From MFD00082-c5 sp963697995 (GTDB lineage Bacteria > Chlamydiota > Chlamydiia > Chlamydiales > JAJFMB01), in assembly GCA_963697995.1 (NCBI GenBank), contig OY969110.1, positions 1,178,001-1,242,000 of the forward strand: a DNA stretch of 64,000 nucleotides, in the 5' to 3' direction. The notes under the pieces are model-generated. The model was not told the DNA's origin and did no database searches. It saw nothing but the letters and a program-made list of their open reading frames with translations. The first letter of the stretch is position 1. Each line of letters starts with the position of its first letter. This document shows, piece after piece, positions 43,631-51,154 of the stretch. The position numbers and the translations under genes were made by a program.

Positions 43631-44227
43631 TTACTTATACTTATAGATACCCGCTTCGATCTCTTTTATCCCTTGCTTCTCCTTGGCTAATCGATCGGTA
43701 AGCGCGTCGTTTTGACGCGCCTTTTGAACCTTCTCTTGCCACTCCTCTTTCGCCTCTTCCAGAAGAATCTCTTCTGCAGCACATAATTTTGGCGCCACTT
43801 GCCTCAAAGACTTGAAGTCACTGACGCACCTGATCATCGCTTCGATCCTTGGTAAGTGCCATTCATTTGAAACGATAAAGACGTTATTAGGGTGCTCTTT
43901 ATCTATAACTCTTTGAAGTTCAATAAGTTGTGTGTAAGTAGAACGGGAGTTCTCCTCTAAAATAATATGATGCTGATCGACACCAAGGGCGATAAGCTCT
44001 TCCCTGATCACAGAGGCAATCGAAGGTCTTGCCCCTTCCTTTAGCCCCCCTTGAGCAAGCAAGATCGGTTTCCCCAGATTTTTTTTGTACAAAACAGAAG
44101 CGGCAACTGTTCTGAAGCGACACTGGGTAACCCCATTTTGGTCCCCCTCATCGGTCGATTCAACCGTTTGCCAGATACCATTTTTGTCAACGATGGCCCC
44201 TCCAAAAATGGCAATTAACATTTTCAT
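43631..44227 (-). CDS. YdcF/SanA-like DUF218 protein
   Basis: The 198-aa protein has the DUF218 pattern: an N-terminal strand (LIAIFGGAIV), the GGLKEGARPSIASVI segment, EENSRSTYTQLIEL, and IVSNEWHLPRIEAM, corresponding to the conserved 'E..S.ST..N' and 'VT...H..R' motifs of the YdcF/ElyC family. Members are linked to envelope stress or peptidoglycan precursor metabolism; substrate unknown. No signal peptide is seen, so it is probably cytosolic. It is divergent from the GNAT gene, with 53 bp between the starts. Confidence 0.8.
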   Translation of the reverse strand: MKMLIAIFGGAIVDKNGIWQTVESTDEGDQNGVTQCRFRTVAASVLYKKNLGKPILLAQGGLKEGARPSIASVIREELIALGVDQHHIILEENSRSTYTQLIELQRVIDKEHPNNVFIVSNEWHLPRIEAMIRCVSDFKSLRQVAPKLCAAEEILLEEAKEEWQEKVQKARQNDALTDRLAKEKQGIKEIEAGIYKYK

Positions 44228-44280
44228 ACCAAATTCTTATGTTTATATAGTTGAAAAAGTTATAGTACAAAATTGGAAAC
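44228..44280. promoter_or_regulatory. Divergent promoter region (YdcF-like / GNAT-pckA)
   Basis: A 53-bp AT-rich gap separates two divergent starts, so it must carry signals for both. A possible plus-strand pair of TTGAAA (about 44252) and a TATAGT further on has too short a spacer to be persuasive. The call rests on geometry only. Confidence 0.35.
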
Positions 44281-44736
44281 GTGTCAACCGAGGCCCTCTT
44301 AAAAGTGAAAATACGCCCCGCTACTCTAGACGATGCCCTGCTTCTCTTTCTTTGGCGAAACGACGCCCTGACGAGGCAAAATTCCCTCACTGCCGAAGAG
44401 GTAGTTTGGGAAGACCACGTCGCTTGGTTAAGCCATTCCTTGAACAGTAAAGAGCGAATGCTATATATCGCAGAGGAGGAGGGGCAAGCTGTTGCCACGA
44501 TCCGCTCCGATCTTAGCTGTGATGGCGTGGTTGAGCTCTCTTGGACGGTCGCCCCCGCTCATCGAGGCAAAGGGGTTGGTAAAAAAGCGGTTCTCCAATT
44601 TGTTGAAGAGCTCCACAAAAATAAGCGTTTAAGGGCCACCATAAAAAAGGGCAATAAGCCTTCAGAAAGTATCGCTCTAAGTTTAGGGCTTCATCCTTTA
44701 GAGGGGCAGTCCCTTTTTACGATTTGGGAGAATTAG
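44281..44736 (+). CDS. GNAT-family N-acetyltransferase
   Basis: The 151-aa protein shows the GNAT fold, with motif A VAPAHRGKGVGKKAV (acetyl-CoA pyrophosphate loop R-G-x-G-x-G/K) at about 90-104, and an N-terminal RPATLDDALLLFLWRND. The overall look recalls the RimJ/PseH group. The start is GTG at 44281. Its stop (TAG) abuts the pckA ATG with no gap, which suggests translational coupling. The acceptor is unknown. Confidence 0.85.
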   Translation: MSTEALLKVKIRPATLDDALLLFLWRNDALTRQNSLTAEEVVWEDHVAWLSHSLNSKERMLYIAEEEGQAVATIRSDLSCDGVVELSWTVAPAHRGKGVGKKAVLQFVEELHKNKRLRATIKKGNKPSESIALSLGLHPLEGQSLFTIWEN

Positions 44737-46533
44737 ATGGATTCGTTAGATCAATGGACAACAAACACAGAACTGAAACGATGGATTCGGGACGTTATTG
44801 CTCTAACTGACCCTAAAAATATTTGGCTCTGTGATGGTTCTACAAAAGAAGCTCAAACCCTGTCAGAACAAATGGTGCAAAATGGCACTTTTATCAGATT
44901 AAAAAAGAGGGAAAACAGTTTTCTTTGCAGGTCAAACCCTCTAGACGTTGCAAGGGTCGAGGATCGCACCTTTATCTGCTCCTTAAAAAAGGAAGATGCG
45001 GGTCCAACGAACAACTGGAGCGATCCCACTCTCATGAAAGAGAAGCTCAAAAAACTCTTCAAAGGGTGTATGAAAGGGCGCACCCTTTATGTGATCCCTT
45101 TTAGCATGGGTCCTGTAGGTTCCCCTCTCTCTCAGATTGGCGTAGAGATCACTGATTCCCCTTACGTCGTTTGTCATATGGGAATTATGACTAGGATGGG
45201 TAGTGAGGTCTTAAAAGTTTTGGGAAATGGGCCTTTTGTCCCTTGCCTCCACTCGGTAGGCTCTCCTCTTGAACCTAATGAAAAGGATGTAGCCTGGCCC
45301 TGTAATCCCGAACAGACTGTGATTTGTCACTTTCCCGAAACACGAGAAATTTGGTCGTTTGGAAGTGGTTACGGTGGGAATGCTTTACTTGGGAAAAAAT
45401 GTTTGGCTTTGAGAATCGCCTCGTGCATGGCAAGAGATGAGGGGTGGTTTGCAGAGCATATGCTCATTTTAAAGCTCACAAATCCAGAGAATAAAAGCCT
45501 CTACATGACAGCTGCCTTTCCAAGCTCTTGCGGTAAAACCAATTTAGCCATGTTAACTTCGACTCTGCCCGGTTGGAAAGTGGAGACCGTGGGTGATGAT
45601 ATCGCTTGGATGAAAGTGGGAAAAAGTGGAGAGCTTTTTGCGATTAATCCAGAAGCTGGCTTATTTGGCGTGGCTCCCGGCACCTCTTATCAATCAAATC
45701 CGAATGCGATGGAAGCCATAAAAAAAAATGCGATCTTTACGAATGTCGCCTTGACGCAAGATGGAGACGTCTGGTGGGAGGGGATGACAAAAGAGGCGCC
45801 AGAGCATTTAATCGATTGGAAGGGAAATCCTTGGGATAAAAATTCTAAAACATTAGCTGCGCATCCCAACGCAAGATTTACAGCGCCCATTAAGCAGTGT
45901 CCCGTCATCGATCCTGCCTACGATTTTTTAGAGGGAGTGCCCATTTCAGCGATACTCTTTGGAGGACGCCGCTCCTCGCTACTGCCTTTAGTCACAGAGT
46001 CGTTTGATTGGTCTCACGGCACATTTTTTGGGGCAAGTGTCTCCTCCCAAATGACGGCTGCAGCTGAAGGAGAGCTTGGAGCTTTAAGGCACGATCCGTT
46101 CGCTATGCTCCCTTTTTGCGGCTACAATATGGGTGACTATTTCAATCATTGGCTTAAAATGGGAGAAAATAGGAAAAAGTTTCCTAAAATATTTGCCGTC
46201 AATTGGTTCTTAAAGGATTCGAAAGGGGATTATATTTGGCCAGGTTTTGGTGAGAACGTCCGCGTTTTAAAATGGATTTTTGAGCGGTGTTTGGAAAAAA
46301 AAGAAGCTAAAATGACCCCTATTGGGTTTCTTCCGAAGCAAGATGAATTTAAAAGGTATGATGAGTTGTTTAAAGTCGATAAAAACTCATGGTTAAAAGA
46401 AGTAGAAGATTTAAAGAAGTATTTTAAGATTTTTGGAGAGAGATTTCCTGAAAAACTTACGAGAGGAGTTGACTTCTCTTCAGAATCGGTTGAGTCGGGG
46501 ACCAAATCAACACCTCCCGGATTCCAGGGGTGA
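44737..46533 (+). CDS. pckA: Phosphoenolpyruvate carboxykinase (GTP)
   Basis: The 598-aa protein is the GTP-dependent enzyme, with the kinase loop AAFPSSCGKTNLAM (about 262-275) and PFSMGPVGSPLSQIGVEITD (about 121-140). It converts oxaloacetate to phosphoenolpyruvate; in chlamydiae it links the TCA cycle with gluconeogenesis. In the genus Chlamydia it follows mreB directly, here after an extra 9 kb. Its last 22 or so residues (GVDFSSESVESGTKSTPPGFQG) look unlike the family's conserved end and are encoded opposite the conserved part of yidD. Confidence 0.97.
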   Translation: MDSLDQWTTNTELKRWIRDVIALTDPKNIWLCDGSTKEAQTLSEQMVQNGTFIRLKKRENSFLCRSNPLDVARVEDRTFICSLKKEDAGPTNNWSDPTLMKEKLKKLFKGCMKGRTLYVIPFSMGPVGSPLSQIGVEITDSPYVVCHMGIMTRMGSEVLKVLGNGPFVPCLHSVGSPLEPNEKDVAWPCNPEQTVICHFPETREIWSFGSGYGGNALLGKKCLALRIASCMARDEGWFAEHMLILKLTNPENKSLYMTAAFPSSCGKTNLAMLTSTLPGWKVETVGDDIAWMKVGKSGELFAINPEAGLFGVAPGTSYQSNPNAMEAIKKNAIFTNVALTQDGDVWWEGMTKEAPEHLIDWKGNPWDKNSKTLAAHPNARFTAPIKQCPVIDPAYDFLEGVPISAILFGGRRSSLLPLVTESFDWSHGTFFGASVSSQMTAAAEGELGALRHDPFAMLPFCGYNMGDYFNHWLKMGENRKKFPKIFAVNWFLKDSKGDYIWPGFGENVRVLKWIFERCLEKKEAKMTPIGFLPKQDEFKRYDELFKVDKNSWLKEVEDLKKYFKIFGERFPEKLTRGVDFSSESVESGTKSTPPGFQG

Positions 46534-46703
46534 CACCTAAGAAAACGGTTTAAAATAAGAGAGAAGGCCTGTTTTGTTGGCTTCTTTTGAAGAGCCTCAA
46601 TCGCATAATTGGAGCAAGAGGGGTAAAACCGGCAACATTTTCCTAAAAAGGCACTTAAAGAGAACTGATAAAAATGGATAATAAAATAGGCGATTCTTTT
46701 CAT
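46230..46703 (-). CDS. yidD: Membrane protein insertion factor YidD with antisense extension
   Basis: Residues 1-69 are a complete YidD domain: MKRIAYFIIHFYQFSLS, CCRFYPSCSNYAIEAL and CHPWNPGGVDLVP. YidD is a small membrane-associated protein that aids YidC-dependent insertion. I start it at 46703, because that ATG overlaps the upstream stop (ATGA) and the domain begins there, although the frame is open from 46772. After the domain the frame runs on for about 88 residues, antisense to the 3' end of pckA (46230-46533). The extension looks like a shadow of pckA and has no family features. Confidence 0.88.
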   Translation of the reverse strand: MKRIAYFIIHFYQFSLSAFLGKCCRFYPSCSNYAIEALQKKPTKQAFSLILNRFLRCHPWNPGGVDLVPDSTDSEEKSTPLVSFSGNLSPKILKYFFKSSTSFNHEFLSTLNNSSYLLNSSCFGRNPIGVILASFFSKHRSKIHFKTRTFSPKPGQI

Positions 46704-47510
46704 AACACGTGGAAGACGTCTTTTAAAAGGGCGAGTGACACTTCGATTAAAATAAGAAAAATGATCGCCCACTCAAGACGACTTGAGTGTTGATGGTTTA
46801 ATTCCGTTCCAAGCATCTCAAAAAGCTCGTGCGCCACATTTAAGCGCTGATTGAGCACCTCAACCCGGTTCTCAATATCCAGGTAATTAGCCGCTTTCAT
46901 GTAGAGGGGTTCATATTCAGGAGAGACCCAGAAAAATTCTGGAACATCGAGCACGTTGACGTGAAGATTGATCGAGTTTCTCTCTAAAAAGAGAAGCCCC
47001 ATCTTTTTTCTCATTTCGATCTTTGACAATTTAACCGTTCCGTATTTTGCTAGATTTTCCGGGTAGTGTTTCGTTTGGTCGAAAATTTTTTGTATAGTGA
47101 CTTCAAAAAAGGCGAGTTTGACCGATTGCGCAAGAGCGTGGGAAATGGCAAGTTTTGTTAAAAAATCTCGATCGGGAAGAGTGATCAAGATCATCTATAA
47201 TTTTAAATTTAGTTCCATACTCATATTCAAATTGATCAGTTTCAATTTCTTCTAAAGAGTGATCTTCGTATTTTTTGATTTCAGAGAGGATGGTTTGCTG
47301 TTCAGCCGGGGGCACTCCCCAGAAAACGGTAGCGCCATATTGGAACATGAAAGCATTGCCGACCGAGCCCTCTTCCAGGGGAACTTCCACGTGGACAGCA
47401 TCCCGGTAAAATGTCGTATTGTAAAGGGTTCTAAACCCTTGAAAGAGAGATTTGATGTCGTACGATTCTGCTGTACAGTAAGCCCGACAGTCCATAAAGG
47501 AATCCTTCAA
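46700..47510 (-). pseudogene. DUF155 (RMD1/YagE-like) gene with one frameshift
   Basis: Two overlapping frames, 47103-47510 (N-terminal part, with CTAESYDIKSLFQGF and GATVFWGVPPAEQQ) and 46700-47194 (C-terminal part, with KLAISHALAQSVKLAFFE and LEWAIIFLILIEV), together form one DUF155/RMD1 protein. They join at 47187-47188. Removing one A of the AA there (one T of TT on the coding strand) gives IDDLITLPDRDFLTKLAISH and a 269-aa protein, the usual family length, with a membrane helix at the end. So the gene is intact but for one extra base, either a real lesion or a sequence error. The C-terminal frame overlaps yidD by 4 bp (ATGA). Confidence 0.85.
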
Positions 47511-47523
47511 GTAATAAGGGGGA

Positions 47524-47606
47524 TGCGAAAGGGGGGACTTGAACCCCCACGAGGAGACCTCACTACCACCTCAAGGTAGCGCGTATACCAATTCCGCCAC
47601 TTCCGC
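47524..47606 (-). tRNA. tRNA-Leu (GAG)
   Basis: The reverse complement begins GCGGAAGTGGCGGAATTGG and ends CCCCCTTTCGC plus A. The anticodon loop is TTGAGGT (anticodon GAG) on a CTACC/GGTAG stem, and the long variable arm and TTCAAGT T-loop are those of class II tRNAs. Acceptor pairs GCGGAAG with CTTTCGC with one G-T pair. CCA is not encoded. Confidence 0.96.
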
Positions 47607-47660
47607 AAGTTAGCAGACTTAAAAGTCCGCCGGAAAGTAGATGATTCTAGCAAATAGGTT

Positions 47661-48230
47661 TTAAGTTTGCAAGGAGGAAATGAAAAGTGAGGTCCATTTT
47701 TCGACAAAACAAGGGGGGATTTTAAGCGTTTGAAGCTCTTTTAAAGTTTTTGCATAAAGGGTGTTCAAAAGATAAGTGTGTTCCTCTTCCAAGAGGTGGG
47801 GGAAAAATTCAGGTAAGAGCCCTTCGTATTGTAACAACTTGATTTGAAAGGAGATAAGTGCCGTTTCTTTGCAGGGAATTTGGGGAAGAGATTTTAGAAA
47901 AAAAAGGAGTCCTTCGAATACAGGCTCCTCTTTTCTTCCTTCAAGGTTCGCTAACGTGATGGTTTTAAGGAGATTAGAGGCTATTTCAATATCTTTATAC
48001 TCTTTTCTTATAAGAGGAAAGGTGTCGAGAATATCGTAATGGTTTAGAGTTTGAAGACCACTCTCTTTGGGGGTGTAGCTGTATTCGATGAGAAGAAGAG
48101 GGGAGAGATTCTTGTTTTTGTTTGGCTTTACGACAAACTTTTCTACGCTTAAGTTCTTTGAAAACAGAGTCAGAATGAGCTTTTTGTCTTGGAGGGGGAG
48201 ACATTTTAAAATAATTGCTTGATCTATCAT
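47661..48230 (-). CDS. recO: RecO-like DNA repair protein, short
   Basis: The 189-aa protein has an N-terminal OB-fold-like part (AIILKCLPLQDKKLILTLFS, about 5-75), then a helical region (EIASNLLKTITLANLEGRKE, FQIKLLQYEGLLPEF) as in RecO. RecO assists RecA loading at gaps. It is shorter than usual (about 230-240 aa) and lacks the C-terminal cysteine region. Alternatively it is a diverged RecO relative. It lies just upstream of tRNA-Leu on the same strand. Confidence 0.72.
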   Translation of the reverse strand: MIDQAIILKCLPLQDKKLILTLFSKNLSVEKFVVKPNKNKNLSPLLLIEYSYTPKESGLQTLNHYDILDTFPLIRKEYKDIEIASNLLKTITLANLEGRKEEPVFEGLLFFLKSLPQIPCKETALISFQIKLLQYEGLLPEFFPHLLEEEHTYLLNTLYAKTLKELQTLKIPPCFVEKWTSLFISSLQT

Positions 48231-48349
48231 GGGGTAAACGTTCTTAAGGTCTTGACAAAATTATATCGAAAAGGGAGATTGTAGGAAATGTTGAAGATAG
48301 GTTATGATGGTGCACTGGTTTAAAGCTCTTTAGCTAAAAGCCCTTCAGT

Positions 48350-48423
48350 GCACCGATAGCTCAATCGGATAGAGTACCTGGCTTCGAACCAGGTGGTTAG
48401 AGGTTCGAGTCCTCTTCGGTGCA
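48350..48423 (+). tRNA. tRNA-Arg (TCG)
   Basis: The cloverleaf has acceptor pairing GCACCGA with TCGGTGC, anticodon loop CTTCGAA (anticodon TCG) on a CCTGG/CCAGG stem, and T-loop TTCGAGT. The discriminator is A and CCA is not encoded. The hpf start lies 28 bp downstream, so the two may share a transcript. Confidence 0.96.
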
Positions 48424-48451
48424 ATTTCTTTTTGAAGTGAAGGAGTTTGGT

Positions 48452-49087
48452 ATGAATCGGAAAGCAGTAGCTGCTAAATTTGCAAGTGAAGGATATACGA
48501 TCACGGTTTACGGGCGTCATCTCGATGTGACGGAGGCCATGAAGGCGTATGCAATAGAAAAAATTGCAAAGCTTGAGAAGTTTCACCATCGGATTCAGGA
48601 AGTGATGATCACAATGGATGTGCAAAAGTTAAAGCACACTGTGGATATCGTGATTAAAATCGACCAAATTCTAGTAAAAAGTCACGCTGAATCTGCCGAT
48701 ATGTACGCTTCTATCGATTCAGCGGTTGACAAGCTTGAAAGACAAGTGAGTGATTATAAAGACAGAATCCAAAGTCATCAGGCAAGAGGGGTGAGCGCCA
48801 TTGATATGTTGGTGAACGTTTTCACCTCAGGAGAAAAGGCTCAACTTGAAGCGGTCAACGATGCCATTTACGACGAAAATATCAAACGTCTTGAGGAGTC
48901 TTATAAGCCCCACAAGATTGTCTCTCAAGAGAAGTGGCCTTTAAAAACTCTTAACTATGAAGAAGCGCTTTGGCATATGGAACTTGCCGATGAGCCTTTT
49001 TTAATCTATCGATGTGAAGAGGATCAAAAGTTAAAGGTGCTTTTCAGAAGACGCGATGGCAATTTTGGTGTTGTTGAAGTCGTTTAA
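48452..49087 (+). CDS. hpf: Ribosome hibernation promoting factor, long form
   Basis: The 211-aa protein has the S30AE/HPF domain (about 15-110: ITVYGRHLDVTEAMKAYAIE, TVDIVIKIDQILVKSHA) and the C-terminal dimerisation domain (about 150-211: EEALWHMELADEPFLIYRCE, RRDGNFGVVEVV) of long HPF, which forms 100S ribosome dimers. The frame is open from 48419, inside tRNA-Arg, so I take the ATG at 48452, which has an AAGGAG Shine-Dalgarno 8 bp upstream. Confidence 0.95.
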   Translation: MNRKAVAAKFASEGYTITVYGRHLDVTEAMKAYAIEKIAKLEKFHHRIQEVMITMDVQKLKHTVDIVIKIDQILVKSHAESADMYASIDSAVDKLERQVSDYKDRIQSHQARGVSAIDMLVNVFTSGEKAQLEAVNDAIYDENIKRLEESYKPHKIVSQEKWPLKTLNYEEALWHMELADEPFLIYRCEEDQKLKVLFRRRDGNFGVVEVV

Positions 49088-49489
49088 ATGATTTGCCGCA
49101 TTCGAAAACGAGAGGTTAAGGCCACTCAAGAAGAGCTTGTCCGGCAGCATGTCTTGAATCATTTGATCGATGATTTGTTATACCCTCCCCATTTAATTTC
49201 TGTTGAGAAAGAACTCAAACATTTTAGCGAAAAGGCGCCAAAAAGGCGCTTAGATATTTTGGTTTTTACCCTTTTGGATGGGGAGCTTAAGCCCTTTTTG
49301 TTAGTTGAGTGTAAGGCAACCCCTTTAAGCGATGACGTTGAAAGACAAGTTGCTGGGTATAACCACTTTGTGGGAGCCCCTTTTGTATCGATTGTCAATC
49401 ACGAGAAAGTCCTCTCCTGGTCACTTTCTGGAACTAATCAGGTTTTATTAAACGAATTCCCTCCATATATTATTGAAAATTTAATTTAA
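49088..49489 (+). CDS. Type I restriction HsdR N-terminal-like PD-(D/E)XK protein
   Basis: The 133-aa protein has the HsdR_N-type nuclease fold: an acidic residue in RRLDILVF (Asp of the PD motif), then FLLVECKA (the ExK), then DDVERQVAGYNHFVGAPFV. Similar small stand-alone proteins occur in other bacteria; DNA cleavage is possible but unproven. No HsdM/HsdS partner is nearby. It starts directly after the hpf stop with no gap. Confidence 0.82.
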   Translation: MICRIRKREVKATQEELVRQHVLNHLIDDLLYPPHLISVEKELKHFSEKAPKRRLDILVFTLLDGELKPFLLVECKATPLSDDVERQVAGYNHFVGAPFVSIVNHEKVLSWSLSGTNQVLLNEFPPYIIENLI

Positions 49490-49510
49490 CATCTGGTACA
49501 TCCCTATTTT

Positions 49511-51043
49511 ATGGGGAAGTACTCTTATATTGGATTATTTTTTTGTTTTTATCTTCAGGGCGTTCAGCTTTTTGGGGAGGAGAGTCCACGCGATTCAGAA
49601 TTTGCCAAAGCTGTTTCTCAGGTGGAGTTAGCAAGGGCTGAAGCTGATTTGGAACTTGCAAAGATTGCGGCGTCTCTTGAACTTGCGAAGGCTGAAGCGC
49701 AGGTGGAAGTGGCCAAGGCATTGGCTAATCTCGAGCTTGCAAAAGCTCAAAAAGAAGTTGAAGTTGTCAAGGTAGCAAGCCAGTTAAATTTAGTCAGGAT
49801 TACAGGAGAGGTTGAGTGTGCGAAGGCCCTTGGTGAGCTTGAACTTGCAAAAGTGCAAGCTGACTTAGAACTTGCAAAAGTTTTGTCTCAAGTGGAGTTA
49901 ATGAATGCGAAAAAAGATTTAGAGGTTGCAAAGGCTTTGGCTGAGTTAAACCTTTTAAAAGCTAAAGCTGAATTCAATAAAGTTAAAGATGAGATTGGTA
50001 CTAGTGAAGAGATTAAAGAGGAGAAAGTAGAAGAGGCTATCTCACTTGAAAAGGAAGCTGATCAGGATAACTCTATAGAGAAGGAGACTTCGACTGAGGA
50101 GCGAGTTGATGAGGATAGAGAAAAAGAAACAGATGAGACCGCTACTGAGAAGACAAATTGCGAAGAAAAGGTAGAAGAGAAAACTGACTTAAACACTTAT
50201 TCTTACCCATTCGGGCAGACGTTTCAATGCTCAATACCAACAAGGAGTAAACCTTTCATAACTAAGGATTTTTTCCTTTCTGTTTCAGAGCATTTTGGAA
50301 AAAGTCTTTGGGCGAATGCTCCTTACACTAAAGTGGGGGTTTACTCAGCTTCAGATTTGTGCCAGCCTGGTTGTGGGCTGAGTTTTCAAGAAGAAGCGTG
50401 TTTTTTTGACTCAGATTGTTTTGCAAACTCGATTGGTTTTTCTGTAAGAGGTGTTGATTGTAAGAAGCGACTTTTTGGTTTCAATGTTTTTTACGATTAT
50501 TTGCATGGCAATTGTCGTGGACTTCACCAAATAGGTTTTGGAGGAGAGTGCCGAGTCAATTGTTTTGATGCCTATTTAAATGCTTTTTTTCCTGTTGTGC
50601 GAGAAAGTGGTTTTGCGGACAAGTTTTTTTACAATAATTATGTCGGGCCTTACTGGGTTTATGTGACACCTGTCGACTTTCTTTATAGAGGTGTTGAGTT
50701 TGCGGTGGGGAAAAGGGGTTCTTTTTGTAAAAATTTTTGCGTGAATGGATTTCTTGGAGGGTATTATTTAGAAAGTCCTTTTCAATGTCGAACTTTAGGT
50801 TTTCAGGCTTTGGGGGAGATATCTTGGTGTTCCCGTTTTTTTGCGGGTTTTTTTTTAACAAATGATTGCCTTTGTGGCCGTTTGACAGAGGGGTATTTTG
50901 GGGTATCATTTCCCTTTTCTGTGCCTGGAAATTGTTGTAAGTCGACTTATTGTTGTTCCAATGGGTGCTTGAGGGATGGAATTATTCCTCGTTTTAGCAC
51001 CGGTGTGCGTGGTTGTGCAGCTTATTACAAAAAAAACTGGTAA
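49511..51043 (+). CDS. Cys-rich outer-membrane protein, possible inverse-autotransporter-type barrel with 9-aa repeats
   Basis: The 510-aa protein has a signal-like N-terminus (MGKYSYIGLFFCFYLQGVQL), thirteen 9-aa Ala/Leu/Glu/Lys repeats (38-154), an acidic linker (about 155-230) and a C-terminal domain (about 240-510) with about 24 cysteines. That domain has strands such as FGFNVFYDYL, GLHQIGFGGE, FDAYLNAFFPV, GFLGGYY and GYFGVSFPF, which recall the beta-barrel of inverse autotransporters (intimin/invasin). The cysteines would suit the disulfide-crosslinked envelope of chlamydiae. The barrel assignment is inference. A giant collagen-like gene follows after 111 bp. Confidence 0.65.
   Translation: MGKYSYIGLFFCFYLQGVQLFGEESPRDSEFAKAVSQVELARAEADLELAKIAASLELAKAEAQVEVAKALANLELAKAQKEVEVVKVASQLNLVRITGEVECAKALGELELAKVQADLELAKVLSQVELMNAKKDLEVAKALAELNLLKAKAEFNKVKDEIGTSEEIKEEKVEEAISLEKEADQDNSIEKETSTEERVDEDREKETDETATEKTNCEEKVEEKTDLNTYSYPFGQTFQCSIPTRSKPFITKDFFLSVSEHFGKSLWANAPYTKVGVYSASDLCQPGCGLSFQEEACFFDSDCFANSIGFSVRGVDCKKRLFGFNVFYDYLHGNCRGLHQIGFGGECRVNCFDAYLNAFFPVVRESGFADKFFYNNYVGPYWVYVTPVDFLYRGVEFAVGKRGSFCKNFCVNGFLGGYYLESPFQCRTLGFQALGEISWCSRFFAGFFLTNDCLCGRLTEGYFGVSFPFSVPGNCCKSTYCCSNGCLRDGIIPRFSTGVRGCAAYYKKNW
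49622..49972 (+). repeat. Thirteen 27-bp (9-aa) repeats in the Cys-rich protein
   Basis: The units have the pattern [LV]-E-[LV]-A-K-x-x-x-x, for example LELAKIAAS, LELAKAEAQ and VEVAKALAN, from residue 38 to 154. A 9-residue period is unusual for coiled coils: two units (18 aa) equal five helical turns, so this could be a straight helix or rod. Confidence 0.85.
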
Positions 51044-51154
51044 AAAATATTCTTATTTTTTAGACTGAAGAACATTAAAATTTTTAGTGAGGGCTTTTGA
51101 AGAGGCTTTTTGGAGTGCTTTTCGGGTCTTTTGGCTAAACTTTAGTACGAGTAG

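Noticed and set aside
46704..46772. Longer YidD start at 46772 (MGDHFSYFNRS)
   Set aside because: The family domain begins at MKRIAYFI, and ATG 46703 overlaps the upstream stop as ATGA; the upstream extension lies in the DUF155 coding region.
47103..47194. Programmed ribosomal frameshift in the DUF155 gene
   Set aside because: No slippery heptamer or downstream structure is visible at 47187; a single-base error or mutation is simpler.
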